Assembly (NCBI GenBank): GCA_946480715.1
Contig: CAMLKK010000021.1
Location: 1-53,215, forward strand
Direction: 5' to 3'
DNA: 53,215 nt
Source of the DNA: an uncultured Bacteriovorax sp.
GTDB lineage: Bacteria; Bdellovibrionota; Bacteriovoracia; Bacteriovoracales; Bacteriovoracaceae
Shown here: in pieces, positions 42,680-51,785 of the stretch
How the letters are laid out: every line of letters starts with the position of its first letter
Position numbering within the stretch: the first letter of the stretch is position 1
Made by a program: the position numbers and the translations under genes
Notes under the pieces: model-generated
The model's input: the letters and a program-made list of their open reading frames with translations, nothing else
Databases searched by the model: none
Told to the model about the DNA's origin: nothing

Positions 42680-45600
42680 ATGAATAAAAAAATCAATTGG
42701 CAAAAATCTCAAGCGCTCCTTCTTTTAGGGGCGCTTCTTTTATCTAGCTGTCAAAACACACTTCCTCATCCTGAAGTACAACGTTCAATTGCTCAAGATG
42801 CAAGTGAAAGAACTCTTTTAGAAAAAGGTGTTTTTCCGGAAGAGAAAGTTATCGATAACAAGCTTGATAGCGCAGGAAAGATGCGAGTCGTTTTCAATCT
42901 TCCACCCTACGTAAATCCAGGTCAAATTGGAGTCGTGAAAGAGATGATCAAAACCATTGATCAGGCCGAAGTTTCACTACGTTTAAGTATCTTTCAATTT
43001 AATCATAAAGAGATTTTTGCTGCTCTTGAGAGGGCAGTAAAGCGCGGAGTGAAAGTCTATCTTACGACCGATCTTTGTTATTCAGGAAAAGAAGGTTACA
43101 AAGAATACTTCGATGCCCTCAAGTTAGTCCTCACTTCGAATGGACAGAATGCTGACACTCAAATCATCGACGATAAGAGTGTGAGCTGCGATACGATGTT
43201 TAATCACAATAAATACATGATTGTTGATTATGAACGCAAGGACCTCGCTAAAGCTTGGTTTGGTTCATTTAATCCCACCAATCATGGTGCCGTTGAAAAT
43301 GTTGAGCTCGCCATTGTTGCTCAAAACTTTGAGATGGCCAACATTCTCATGCTTGATTTCGATCAGCAGCTCAATGGACAGTTTAAAGTTAATAAAAAAG
43401 GAGTCTATTCTTTAAGAAAAGGAAACACTAATAGTATCGCTATGCTTTCTGATGTGGAAATGGCAGCGAAACAATCTGAAGGTTTTAAAATCGATTATCC
43501 AACAGTAAGCGTTGATGGAATGGATTTTCAGTTTATCCTTTCTCCCAAAGTAAAAAGCTTAACAAAAATTGTCGAAGCTATTTACGAAGCAAAGAGTGAA
43601 ATTCTTTTTTCATCTTTTGCAATCGCTGATCAAATGCTTATTTCCAGTTTGATCAATAAAAGCGAGAGTGTTGAGTCACCTTATAATATTCATTCCATAC
43701 TTTCACTGCCACATCCGGGCGAGAGTGAAGGTGTAGTCTTCATGCAGGATGGTGGTACTAAAAAATCAATTCTGCGCGAAGGAAAGAAAGGACCGAAAAA
43801 TCTAGGCGGCGAAAAAGAACTGGCGACCATCGCGCAAGAAATAAAAGAAACGGTGGCGACGCCGGTAAATTATCTTACACCGAAAGAGGAAGTAAAAAGC
43901 GTTTACCGTTATTTCTATCCAAAAGGTGCAGCTGGTGGGCGAATTCAAAAAGTGCGAGTGGAAGGTATCTTCAACAGCAAAGTTATCAATGAGAAAACAA
44001 CTTATAGCCGTCTTGATGCCGCAGGAATTCCTCTTTATAAGTCGACTTTGACGGGAGAGTTACATAATAAACTTTTTATAATCGATGAAGAAAAAATTAT
44101 TTTTGGTTCTCATAATTTTAGTCAATCAGCGGAAAATTCTAATGATGAATTAACAGTGATCATCAAAGCAGAAAAATTAGCTCGCATTTTAAAAAATGAA
44201 TTGTTTAATAAGACGAAACTATTTGCATACAAAAAAGGTAACGCTGAAAGTTTCGGAGCAAAAGCGGCTTTGGCCATTACTGAAGTAATGCCTGAATCTG
44301 CTTTCAAATTGACTCAAAAAAATAGACAAGTAGACGCCGGAGAATATGTTGAAATTCACAACGTAGGCGAGCGTCCGGTTAACTTGCTAGGATTTAGATT
44401 TGATGACCACTATTTTCCAGATACCGATAATGAAGTTTTAGGATCCGCGAGTAATCCAGGTTTTCTTGGAACATTGGTCAGATTTATCCCAGCGAAAAAT
44501 GCTGGTGAATTGGGCCAGACTAATTTCCAGGTGAAAGAAAATATTCTTCCTCCCAATAAGACAGCACTCTTGGTGGGAAAATATTTTCATCCAGACTATT
44601 ACCTCGAAAAATTCAAACATTCTTTCAAACAAACCTATGGTAAGGATCCTGTGGCTTCAGACATGCCTATACTCTTTACATTCGCGGAATATTATTCGTC
44701 GGTATTGGGAGATAGCAGCTCAGGATTAGGAACAAAAGATCGCCTTACGCTTTATGCTCCGGATGGAATGACAGTGGTCGATCGTTTTGCTTATCCTCAA
44801 GCATCGGCGAAACAGAATCAAGCACTAATCCGCCAGTTGGACGGAAAAAAACTGGCAAAGAAAATTGAGCAGAGAAAATACTATTATCTGGAACGCAAAT
44901 ATAGTCTAAAAAACGGACAACATTTTTTAGAAACTTCTTTTTTACCTACTGATGGATTTTCAGAAGAAAATGAATGGTCTTTGAAAAATGCAGGTTCTCC
45001 TGGAGTCGTAGAAGGGGCGGCACGTTCAATTGCCAACAATGAAACAGAATACATCATTGAAGGACAAATGGCCGATGTTCACCAAAATAAATGGATGAAC
45101 GTTTCTATGGTTATTAAGAGTGGAAAAATCGTCGATGTGAGAAAACCTTTATCAAGTGATAAACCGCTCATCAAAGATGTACTTGTTTTCCCCGGACTGA
45201 TAGACGCTCACAATCATATTAAGTACAATACGATGCCTGTTTGGATGACGGCGAAATCTTATAAGAATCGTGACCAATGGCCGGAAGAAGCTGTTTACCG
45301 AAATGGAGTGAAAGAACTCTATAAAAAAGTTTACGGAGAGTGGAGTGATTGCGACGGACTAGATGAAGAAGACAAAGATAAATGTCTTGCTCAACATCGT
45401 TGCGAAGTTATTCTTTACGGCGAGCTCAAGGCACTCATCGGGGCCACAACATCATTACAAGGGTCAAGTTCATTTGATGACACATCATCTGATATAACAT
45501 TCCGAGGACTCACACCATATACTGTGGGTGATAAAAAACTAAAATCCAAGGCGCGCTCTCAAGAGGACATGTTGGATGCCTGTTCATCAACTGGAGCGAG

Positions 45601-46585
45601 AAATATTGAAAGAGAAAAGTGGAATGGCTTCGATGAAGTTAGAACTACGGCCCAATCAATTAACTCAGATTCATGGGTAAAGAAAAAAGTACAAGATCCA
45701 AAAACTTTTTCCCAGACTCCAAGTGCAAAACTCATCAACGAATTTGAAACAGGCGTCACTAAAACATTCTTTGTCCATTTAGGTGAAGGAATTGATGAAG
45801 TTTCAAGAGCGGAATGGGATGAATTGACGGCGTTAAAATTAAATCGTTCGGAAACGACATTAATTCACGCCACGGGGTTAACTGATAAAGAGTTTAAACA
45901 AGCAGCGGCCGCCAAACAATCTATCGCATGGTCTCCAACGTCAAATCTTCTGCTTTATAAAAAAACAACTGACATTCCGACCGCACTCAAAAACAAAGTG
46001 AACGTAGCACTTGGTTCGGATTGGAGTCTCTCTGGAACGAAGTCACTGTTGTATGAAATCAAAGTGGCCGATATGGCAAACAAGAAATATTTTAATAACC
46101 AGATTCCTGCTGTTGAAATATTAAAGATGGCCACAATCAATGGAGCTCGAGCTGCCCATATTGAACATCTCATTGGCTCGATTGAAAAAGGCAAACTTGC
46201 TGATTTTTTCATCGTCGGCAAAAGTAAAATGCAACCTACGCCTTATGAGACCTTACTCAAACTTGAAGACTCGGGGATTGAACTTGTTTTTGTGGGAGGA
46301 GCACCAGTACTTGGAAAAAGTAAACTCATGCAAGAATTAAGCGGTGAACTTAATCTTCCTATGCCTTTGGTAATTAAAGATTCTAGCTGTAAGCATGAAT
46401 TGAGTGCACTGCCTTTAATTGATGGTTCTCACAACTTCATCAATGAACTAGATCAAAAAACAACAAAAGGTTTTCAATCATTGAAACCTAAAGTGCAGTC
46501 TGATTTAGGACAGGCATTTTCGAAGCTTGATCCGCTTTGTTCTGAAGGGGATTCGCGAATGATGGAAATTTTAAAAGGACTATAA
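42680..46585 (+). CDS. Lipoprotein fusing phospholipase D, lamin-tail and amidohydrolase domains
   Basis: A 1301-residue protein. Lipobox LLSSC gives Cys24. The PLD part (about 60-505) has H176-N-K178-YMIV-D183 and H462-N-K464-LFII-D469, both complete. A lamin-tail domain (about 530-785) starts at ITEVMPESAF with VEIHNVGERPVNLLGFRFDD. The amidohydrolase part (about 790-1235) has H844-N-H846, H1033 (FVHLGE), H1063 (LIHATGLT) and D1114 (LGSDWSL), the full metal set of the ATZ/TRZ/deaminase subtype, and ends with GSIEKGKLADFFIVG. About 65 further residues follow. I know of no described protein with this order. It may process an envelope or prey-derived substrate carrying both a phosphodiester and an amide/amine. 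It overlaps the convergent nuclease gene by 6 nt. Confidence 0.9.
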   Translation: MNKKINWQKSQALLLLGALLLSSCQNTLPHPEVQRSIAQDASERTLLEKGVFPEEKVIDNKLDSAGKMRVVFNLPPYVNPGQIGVVKEMIKTIDQAEVSLRLSIFQFNHKEIFAALERAVKRGVKVYLTTDLCYSGKEGYKEYFDALKLVLTSNGQNADTQIIDDKSVSCDTMFNHNKYMIVDYERKDLAKAWFGSFNPTNHGAVENVELAIVAQNFEMANILMLDFDQQLNGQFKVNKKGVYSLRKGNTNSIAMLSDVEMAAKQSEGFKIDYPTVSVDGMDFQFILSPKVKSLTKIVEAIYEAKSEILFSSFAIADQMLISSLINKSESVESPYNIHSILSLPHPGESEGVVFMQDGGTKKSILREGKKGPKNLGGEKELATIAQEIKETVATPVNYLTPKEEVKSVYRYFYPKGAAGGRIQKVRVEGIFNSKVINEKTTYSRLDAAGIPLYKSTLTGELHNKLFIIDEEKIIFGSHNFSQSAENSNDELTVIIKAEKLARILKNELFNKTKLFAYKKGNAESFGAKAALAITEVMPESAFKLTQKNRQVDAGEYVEIHNVGERPVNLLGFRFDDHYFPDTDNEVLGSASNPGFLGTLVRFIPAKNAGELGQTNFQVKENILPPNKTALLVGKYFHPDYYLEKFKHSFKQTYGKDPVASDMPILFTFAEYYSSVLGDSSSGLGTKDRLTLYAPDGMTVVDRFAYPQASAKQNQALIRQLDGKKLAKKIEQRKYYYLERKYSLKNGQHFLETSFLPTDGFSEENEWSLKNAGSPGVVEGAARSIANNETEYIIEGQMADVHQNKWMNVSMVIKSGKIVDVRKPLSSDKPLIKDVLVFPGLIDAHNHIKYNTMPVWMTAKSYKNRDQWPEEAVYRNGVKELYKKVYGEWSDCDGLDEEDKDKCLAQHRCEVILYGELKALIGATTSLQGSSSFDDTSSDITFRGLTPYTVGDKKLKSKARSQEDMLDACSSTGARNIEREKWNGFDEVRTTAQSINSDSWVKKKVQDPKTFSQTPSAKLINEFETGVTKTFFVHLGEGIDEVSRAEWDELTALKLNRSETTLIHATGLTDKEFKQAAAAKQSIAWSPTSNLLLYKKTTDIPTALKNKVNVALGSDWSLSGTKSLLYEIKVADMANKKYFNNQIPAVEILKMATINGARAAHIEHLIGSIEKGKLADFFIVGKSKMQPTPYETLLKLEDSGIELVFVGGAPVLGKSKLMQELSGELNLPMPLVIKDSSCKHELSALPLIDGSHNFINELDQKTTKGFQSLKPKVQSDLGQAFSKLDPLCSEGDSRMMEILKGL

Positions 46586-47437
46586 TTCAAAATTTGCAGT
46601 GACGGGGCAGTGATCAGACACTAATTGATAATATGCTGAAACTTCCTCGTCATTGTCTTCTAAAGGTGAATTGCACCATCCACCAACTTTCACCGGCCCT
46701 TTCAAACGCAGTGATTTAGAAACCCAGAAATGATCAAATTTCGAGCGAAATTCTGGAGTACGGAAAGTATAAGGAGATGGGTGTGGAGCAAACATCATGT
46801 CACTATTTTCTTTTTCTAGTATTTCCGTAATGAGCTCAACATCAGAGTGTGGTTTACCAGTCAGAGTTGAAGGATAAGTATTAAAATCACCAGTGATGAC
46901 AGTTGGTATTTTTTGATCAGCTTTTTTTAGATGATCACGAATTATTTTTATTTGCTCTACTCGCGTATCAGTTCTCGCTGGAAACGCACTTAAATGAACT
47001 CCTAAAACACGCAAGATGGGATGCCCTTTTTCATTGTGAATGAGTGCATGAACTGCAGGCCGTTGACCTGATGAGCCCATCGCTACAGCTTCAAGAGAAA
47101 AGTTATCATCTGTTTGAGAATCAATTTTTAGCTTTAAGGGAGTTCGTGCGCAGAGTACGACATACTGATGACCTTTCATGGTGCTGTCATAACTGACACA
47201 TTGAAAATCCTTTCCCATTAGTTTGAAGATGGCCTTTTTGTCGAGAATTTCCTCAAAAATGTAGATATCGGAATTCACTTTTTCATCTAAAAAAATCTTT
47301 ATTGCAGAAAGACGTTCTTCTTCACTTGAATCAAACATTTTTATATTGAAACTGGTCACAGATAAGGCGCGAGCATGTGCAAGTGTACTTGTGAGAATCG
47401 TTCCCAGAACAAAAATCAAAACAACCATGTTTTTCAT
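46580..47437 (-). CDS. Exported endonuclease/exonuclease/phosphatase-family enzyme
   Basis: A 285-residue protein starting MKNMVVLIFVLG with a signal peptide ending near AHARA. EEP-fold motifs are TSFNIKMFDSS (N-terminal Asn), IFEEI (Glu), VLGVHLSAFP, TGDFNTYPST and a C-terminal SDHCPV with the catalytic His. The family includes DNase I-like nucleases, sphingomyelinases and phosphoinositide phosphatases. I chose the ATG at 47437 because it gives the signal peptide; no ribosome site is evident. It is convergent with the PLD-lamin-tail-amidohydrolase gene. Confidence 0.85.
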   Translation of the reverse strand: MKNMVVLIFVLGTILTSTLAHARALSVTSFNIKMFDSSEEERLSAIKIFLDEKVNSDIYIFEEILDKKAIFKLMGKDFQCVSYDSTMKGHQYVVLCARTPLKLKIDSQTDDNFSLEAVAMGSSGQRPAVHALIHNEKGHPILRVLGVHLSAFPARTDTRVEQIKIIRDHLKKADQKIPTVITGDFNTYPSTLTGKPHSDVELITEILEKENSDMMFAPHPSPYTFRTPEFRSKFDHFWVSKSLRLKGPVKVGGWCNSPLEDNDEEVSAYYQLVSDHCPVTANFEL

Positions 47438-47593
47438 ACATAAAGAGTGATCAACATTACTGTCATCGTAAAGAGAAATTATCAAACAATTCGTTACCGA
47501 AAACGCACCTTGGCATAAAAGGTTGAGACTGCTTTGAGTATTTACGGCAATAAGCTGAAACATATATAGTTTGCAGAGCTTCTCGGGAGGGTG

Positions 47594-49681
47594 ATGAAGA
47601 GAATTTTGCGTCCATTTAAATCCAATCTAGCGATGACAAGATGGATTGTACTTACCATTGGTCTGCTTTTAACGATTCTTTTTACCATGAGAGAATACTT
47701 TGTCGTTAAACGCGAAATGAATCTGGCCTTTACCAGTAAGGTTGAAGCAATTCAGTCACAAATTGAAAACAAATTAGAATTTTATGAAAGTGTTCTTTAT
47801 CAAACGCGGGCCTATCTGCTCAATAACCCCAATGTTACCCAAAAACAGTTTGCGGAATATGTAAGAAATGTCTCGCTGATCGACCGTTTTCCGGGCATTC
47901 AAGGTTTATCTCTCACTCTCAAAGTAAAAGAATCTGAACTTAAAAAATTTAAAGTCTGGCCCACTCATGAGCGAAATGACTATTTCTCCATTGTTTATCT
48001 TGAACCTAATGACTGGCGTAACCAAAGAGCGATTGGCTACGATATGTTTTCAGAACCAAACAGACGTGAAGCCATGGAGCGAGCGTGGTTTACAGGTAAA
48101 CCAAGTGTGACGAGACGATTAACTTTAGTTCAAGAAACAGATAAAAATAAACAGCCTGGTCTTCTCATGTTTCTTCCTCTCTATCGGCCTGGAGTGCCCT
48201 CAAATACTATCGATGAAAAAAAGAATGCCCTTTATGGTTTTGTGGGAAGTCCTTTTCGGACTTATGATCTTTTCGGATCAGTGTTCAAAGAAAACAACGA
48301 TGATATCGATGTAGAAATTTACGACGGATATAAATTTGATCTGGATAATCTGCTCTACGACTATAATCACAGGCCTCATTTTCTTGTCAGAAATTTCGCT
48401 CCTCAGTTTAAAATGATTAAGCAAGTTAATGTTGGAGGGGAAGTTTTTATTCTTCACACACATTCGCTTCCTAATTTTGAAAACCTTCAAAGACAATCCT
48501 ATGTTTGGGTCGCCTTCGGAGGAATATTAATTACATTGCTGCTGTTCTGGATCTTTCATCGCAGCTATCTTCAGAATATGGAAAGTCATCGTTTGCATGA
48601 AAAATACCTGAACGAAAATCGAAGGCTAAATTCCGTTCTCAAACAAATGCCCGAAGGTGTAATTATTTCTGATCCTCGTGGGAAGATTGTTCTGCATAAT
48701 GATCAACTCGATCTCATCCTGGGCAGTGATCCTCAGGCCTTTACGACTCAAGGGAAGAAAATCGTTTCCGACGAATGGCCGCTGGCCCGCTCACTGGAAA
48801 AAGGAGAAATCATCAAAAATGAGGAATTGCGAATCGTTCATGATGATGGTCGTGTCTCTGTCATTAACGTGAGCTCATCTCCCATAAAAAATGGTGAGCG
48901 CATTGTTGCTGGAGTCGCTGTCTTAAATGATATTACTGAACAGAAATTGATCCAATCGGAGTTAGAAGAAGCGATCGTCATGCGCGATGAGTTTTTGTCG
49001 GTTGCGAGCCATGAATTAAAAACACCTATGACATCATTGAAGCTACAGACCCAGATGTTAAGACGTAAAATGGATAAAGAGCAGAACATCGCAAACTTGA
49101 AAGAAAAAATTTACGATGTTATGGCCGTGATCGATAAACAGGTTAATGGCCTCAATCGATTGGTGGAAGATATGCTGGATATCAGCCGTCTCAAAACCGG
49201 GAAACTCAATATTGAAGTGAGTGAATTCAGCATGGAGGATTTGATCAAAGAAACTCTTGATTCACTACGGCCGCAATTTAGTATTGCTGGTTACCAAGAT
49301 CCTCTCTTTACCCACGAGGGACCGATGAGTGGAACTTGGGATAGGATGAGAATGGGCCAGGTCCTCATTAATCTGCTTACAAATTCCATGAAATATGGAA
49401 ATCAAAAGACCATTGAAATTCATGCAAAAGGAACAGAAGAACGCATCCGTGTTTGCGTTAGTGATAAAGGAATAGGCATTTCAGAAGAAGATCAGGCGCG
49501 AGTCTTTGATCGATTTGAGAGGGCCATACCTGCATCTGAAGTTTCAGGTCTTGGCCTTGGTTTATTCATCGCTAAACAGATTGTACGCGCTCATGGGGGA
49601 AATATTTGGGTGGAGAGTGAGCTCAATAAAGGATCAACTTTTATGTTTGAAGTTCCCCGCAGAATTACTCGACTGCACTAA
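47594..49681 (+). CDS. CHASE-PAS sensor histidine kinase
   Basis: The 695-residue membrane kinase has a helix at about 16-34 and a periplasmic CHASE domain (about 75-270) with VSLIDRFPGIQGLSL and WRNQRAIGYDMFSEPNRR. A second helix lies near 300-320, then a PAS domain (about 340-455). HisKA has His473 in ASHELKTPMTSL, and HATPase_c has LINLLTNSMKYG, DKGIGI and GLGLGLFIAK. CHASE domains sense small extracellular molecules. No response regulator is adjacent, so its partner is elsewhere. GGGAGGG lies just before GTG-ATG; I use the ATG. It overlaps the stop region of the convergent hydrolase by 17 nt. Confidence 0.94.
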   Translation: MKRILRPFKSNLAMTRWIVLTIGLLLTILFTMREYFVVKREMNLAFTSKVEAIQSQIENKLEFYESVLYQTRAYLLNNPNVTQKQFAEYVRNVSLIDRFPGIQGLSLTLKVKESELKKFKVWPTHERNDYFSIVYLEPNDWRNQRAIGYDMFSEPNRREAMERAWFTGKPSVTRRLTLVQETDKNKQPGLLMFLPLYRPGVPSNTIDEKKNALYGFVGSPFRTYDLFGSVFKENNDDIDVEIYDGYKFDLDNLLYDYNHRPHFLVRNFAPQFKMIKQVNVGGEVFILHTHSLPNFENLQRQSYVWVAFGGILITLLLFWIFHRSYLQNMESHRLHEKYLNENRRLNSVLKQMPEGVIISDPRGKIVLHNDQLDLILGSDPQAFTTQGKKIVSDEWPLARSLEKGEIIKNEELRIVHDDGRVSVINVSSSPIKNGERIVAGVAVLNDITEQKLIQSELEEAIVMRDEFLSVASHELKTPMTSLKLQTQMLRRKMDKEQNIANLKEKIYDVMAVIDKQVNGLNRLVEDMLDISRLKTGKLNIEVSEFSMEDLIKETLDSLRPQFSIAGYQDPLFTHEGPMSGTWDRMRMGQVLINLLTNSMKYGNQKTIEIHAKGTEERIRVCVSDKGIGISEEDQARVFDRFERAIPASEVSGLGLGLFIAKQIVRAHGGNIWVESELNKGSTFMFEVPRRITRLH

Positions 49682-50231
49682 TGTTAAAACCTAAAACGTT
49701 TTTGAATTGCTCTAAAACATAACGATCATCGCTATCACGATTTGAAGCAATACAATTCTTGGGAACATGAATTTTGAATTTTCTCATATGAGCATCATGA
49801 GCGGTGAATAGAACACAAATATTACCAGCGATTCCGGTGATAACTAATTCTTCAACTTCTAATTCTCTCAACAGCAATTCCAGCGGCGTTTGAAAAAAAC
49901 CAGAATGCATTGGTTTAAGAACGAAATAATCTTCTTTATCTGGTCGAAGTATTTTTGCGATCTCTTTTCCAGTTGCTGAAACAGTTGAGCATTGTTGGTA
50001 AAGTTCTTCCCAGTTTGATCGCCAATGACCGAAATTATCGTTGACGTAAATGACAGGTATATTTTTGCTATGACATTCTTTTTTATAACGTGCAATTGAA
50101 CGTGCTATTTTTTTGGCCTTCGGCAGAAGCTCTTCCGCTTCAGGGAAATCAAAAGTATTCAACATATCTAAAATGAGCAATGCTTTTTTAGAATGGTGTT
50201 TTGTCTGTGCAAGATTTTTAGCGCGTGCCAT
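49665..50231 (-). CDS. Isochorismatase-like cysteine hydrolase
   Basis: A 188-residue protein with the isochorismatase-fold triad: Asp22 (LLILDMLN), a Lys in VLKPMHSGFFQTPL and nucleophile Cys139 (GIAGNICVLFTAHDA). Such enzymes include nicotinamidases and N-carbamoyl hydrolases; the substrate is unknown. Start is the ATG at 50231 (AAGGCGGG upstream). This lies inside the end of the preceding 75-residue gene, with a 14-nt overlap, so translation may be coupled. Confidence 0.88.
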   Translation of the reverse strand: MARAKNLAQTKHHSKKALLILDMLNTFDFPEAEELLPKAKKIARSIARYKKECHSKNIPVIYVNDNFGHWRSNWEELYQQCSTVSATGKEIAKILRPDKEDYFVLKPMHSGFFQTPLELLLRELEVEELVITGIAGNICVLFTAHDAHMRKFKIHVPKNCIASNRDSDDRYVLEQFKNVLGFNISAVE

Positions 50232-50445
50232 TTTCCCGCCTTCTTTCTTCAGCATCAAGGAGATATTCGATGCACTCGTAATCTGAAAGCTGTGAATTTT
50301 GTTCTTTAAAAAAGGCCATTTTTTCAAGCAATCGCTCACTCACTTGTCCAGTGGCCATGAACGTTTTACAGTCGTTGACCAAAGGTGAATCAGTCAGTGG
50401 GAGAGGATCATTTTTAGGAGAGAATATCCATTTAAAGAAATTCAT
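50218..50445 (-). CDS. Small hypothetical protein (75 aa)
   Basis: A short charged protein starting MNFFKWIFSPKNDPLPLTD, with helical segments SERLLEKMAFFKEQ and DYECIEYLLDAEERR. No family is recognised. It fills the gap between the exported six-hairpin protein and the cysteine hydrolase and overlaps the latter by 14 nt, the pattern of a real operon gene. The ribosome site is not clear. Confidence 0.6.
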   Translation of the reverse strand: MNFFKWIFSPKNDPLPLTDSPLVNDCKTFMATGQVSERLLEKMAFFKEQNSQLSDYECIEYLLDAEERRRENGTR

Positions 50446-50470
50446 AGCCCGCGACAATATCTTTAAAAAT

Positions 50471-51640
50471 TTAGAATGAAAATATGAGATGAATATTCTT
50501 TTGTTGCATTTCTTTTTGCAATTGATCGAACCAAATTGTCGACGCAATACTTGGGGCCCCTGAAAACTCATAGGGAATTTGCATCGTAAAATCGGGAAGA
50601 GATCCATTTTCTTTGAGTAATTTTTCTAAAGAGATCACTAATTCTTCCGCACGTTTTTTATCACCGAGCCGATAGTAAGCAAGAGCTGCACCTGCGGTTC
50701 CTTCGGGCCAAATTCCCTCAATGTTTTGCCAGGAATTTTCAGGATATTTGTCAGCATAAGACTGAGCAATGACTCTGCTATCAAAGAGAGCTTTGTTGCT
50801 ATAAGGCTTAAATCCATTTTGCGATTTGAAATTTTTTTCAGCAAACTGCAACGCCTGGCGGGCCATGTCTTTTTTACCAATAGCATTGAGAAAGAGCGCA
50901 CCCCATGAAGCGCAGTCTAATGCAGCAACAGGGTTAACTTCTTTTTCATCTCGACCTTGATAAAATGTTTTTTTTTGTGAATCCCACATCGTCGTTAATA
51001 ATGATTTTTTTATAAGAAGGGCCGCTTCTTTATATCGATTATCTTTAGTCATCCTATAAAAATTTCTGAAGAAAAAATAACTATCGATATTATGTTCTGT
51101 TGAAACCCAATTAATATTTTTTTCAAGAAATAATTCTTTTATTAATTTCTTTTCATCAAACTCATAGACATAGTTTCCAAACCCTCCGGTCAAAAGACCA
51201 TAGCGTGAATCTTTTTTATCCACTACCTGCAGAGAAAGCAGATAGTAGGCGAGACGATGAGTGGCTTCAATAATTGTTTTTCTTTCAACTGTAGAGGAAT
51301 CATTGAGAAGGGCGAGAGATGCATATCCAATCCATGCATTCGCCCCCGTACGTTTGTAAACCGCGAGTGTTGATTCGGGGGCGATGACAAAAGGAAATGA
51401 ACCGTCACCATTTTGAAACTTCAATGTTTTTAAGAGTAGCTTTTCTGCTTCTGCTTTTTTTCCCTCTGATAAATAGTAAAGAATCATGAGTGCTTGGTCG
51501 TATAGGGCCGTTTGTTTTTTTTCAGGATGGGTTTGGACGAGAGAATTGACTACTGATTGTTGAAGAAAACTCACTGGAGAATCCTTGGCAAATGAAGTGA
51601 GTGAAAAAATAAAAATGAAAGCAACTAAAAAAAAATTCAT
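50471..51640 (-). CDS. Exported six-hairpin glycosidase-like protein
   Basis: A 389-residue protein with a signal peptide ending near SFA-KD. Repeated helix hairpins with aromatic and Gly-rich turns (FQNGDGSFPF, TEHNIDSYFFFRNF, DCASWGALFLNAIG, GIWPEGTAGAALAYYRLG) fit an alpha/alpha toroid as in glycosidases or epimerases. No catalytic residue can be named with certainty; the Glu/His of STEHNID are candidates. No ribosome site is present. TAAAAT (51647-51652, minus) lies 6 nt before the ATG, with TCCACA 17 nt further up, so the message may be leaderless. Confidence 0.65.
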   Translation of the reverse strand: MNFFLVAFIFIFSLTSFAKDSPVSFLQQSVVNSLVQTHPEKKQTALYDQALMILYYLSEGKKAEAEKLLLKTLKFQNGDGSFPFVIAPESTLAVYKRTGANAWIGYASLALLNDSSTVERKTIIEATHRLAYYLLSLQVVDKKDSRYGLLTGGFGNYVYEFDEKKLIKELFLEKNINWVSTEHNIDSYFFFRNFYRMTKDNRYKEAALLIKKSLLTTMWDSQKKTFYQGRDEKEVNPVAALDCASWGALFLNAIGKKDMARQALQFAEKNFKSQNGFKPYSNKALFDSRVIAQSYADKYPENSWQNIEGIWPEGTAGAALAYYRLGDKKRAEELVISLEKLLKENGSLPDFTMQIPYEFSGAPSIASTIWFDQLQKEMQQKNIHLIFSF

Positions 51641-51646
51641 GAAGAA

Positions 51647-51675
51647 ATTTTAACATGAGAAAGAGGTGATGTGGA
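51647..51675 (-). promoter_or_regulatory. Predicted promoter of the six-hairpin protein gene
   Basis: On the minus strand, -35 TCCACA (51670-51675), 17-nt spacer, -10 TAAAAT (51647-51652), ending 6 nt before the ATG at 51640. Confidence 0.45.
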
Positions 51676-51785
51676 AAAGTCGAAAATAAATTTTCGTCTT
51701 TTCCACACTCGGGGGATAGTTGAAGCATTGTGTGATACTTCACTAAAGAACTTTTGGAAGGGATTTTATGGAAAAACTGAACAGT

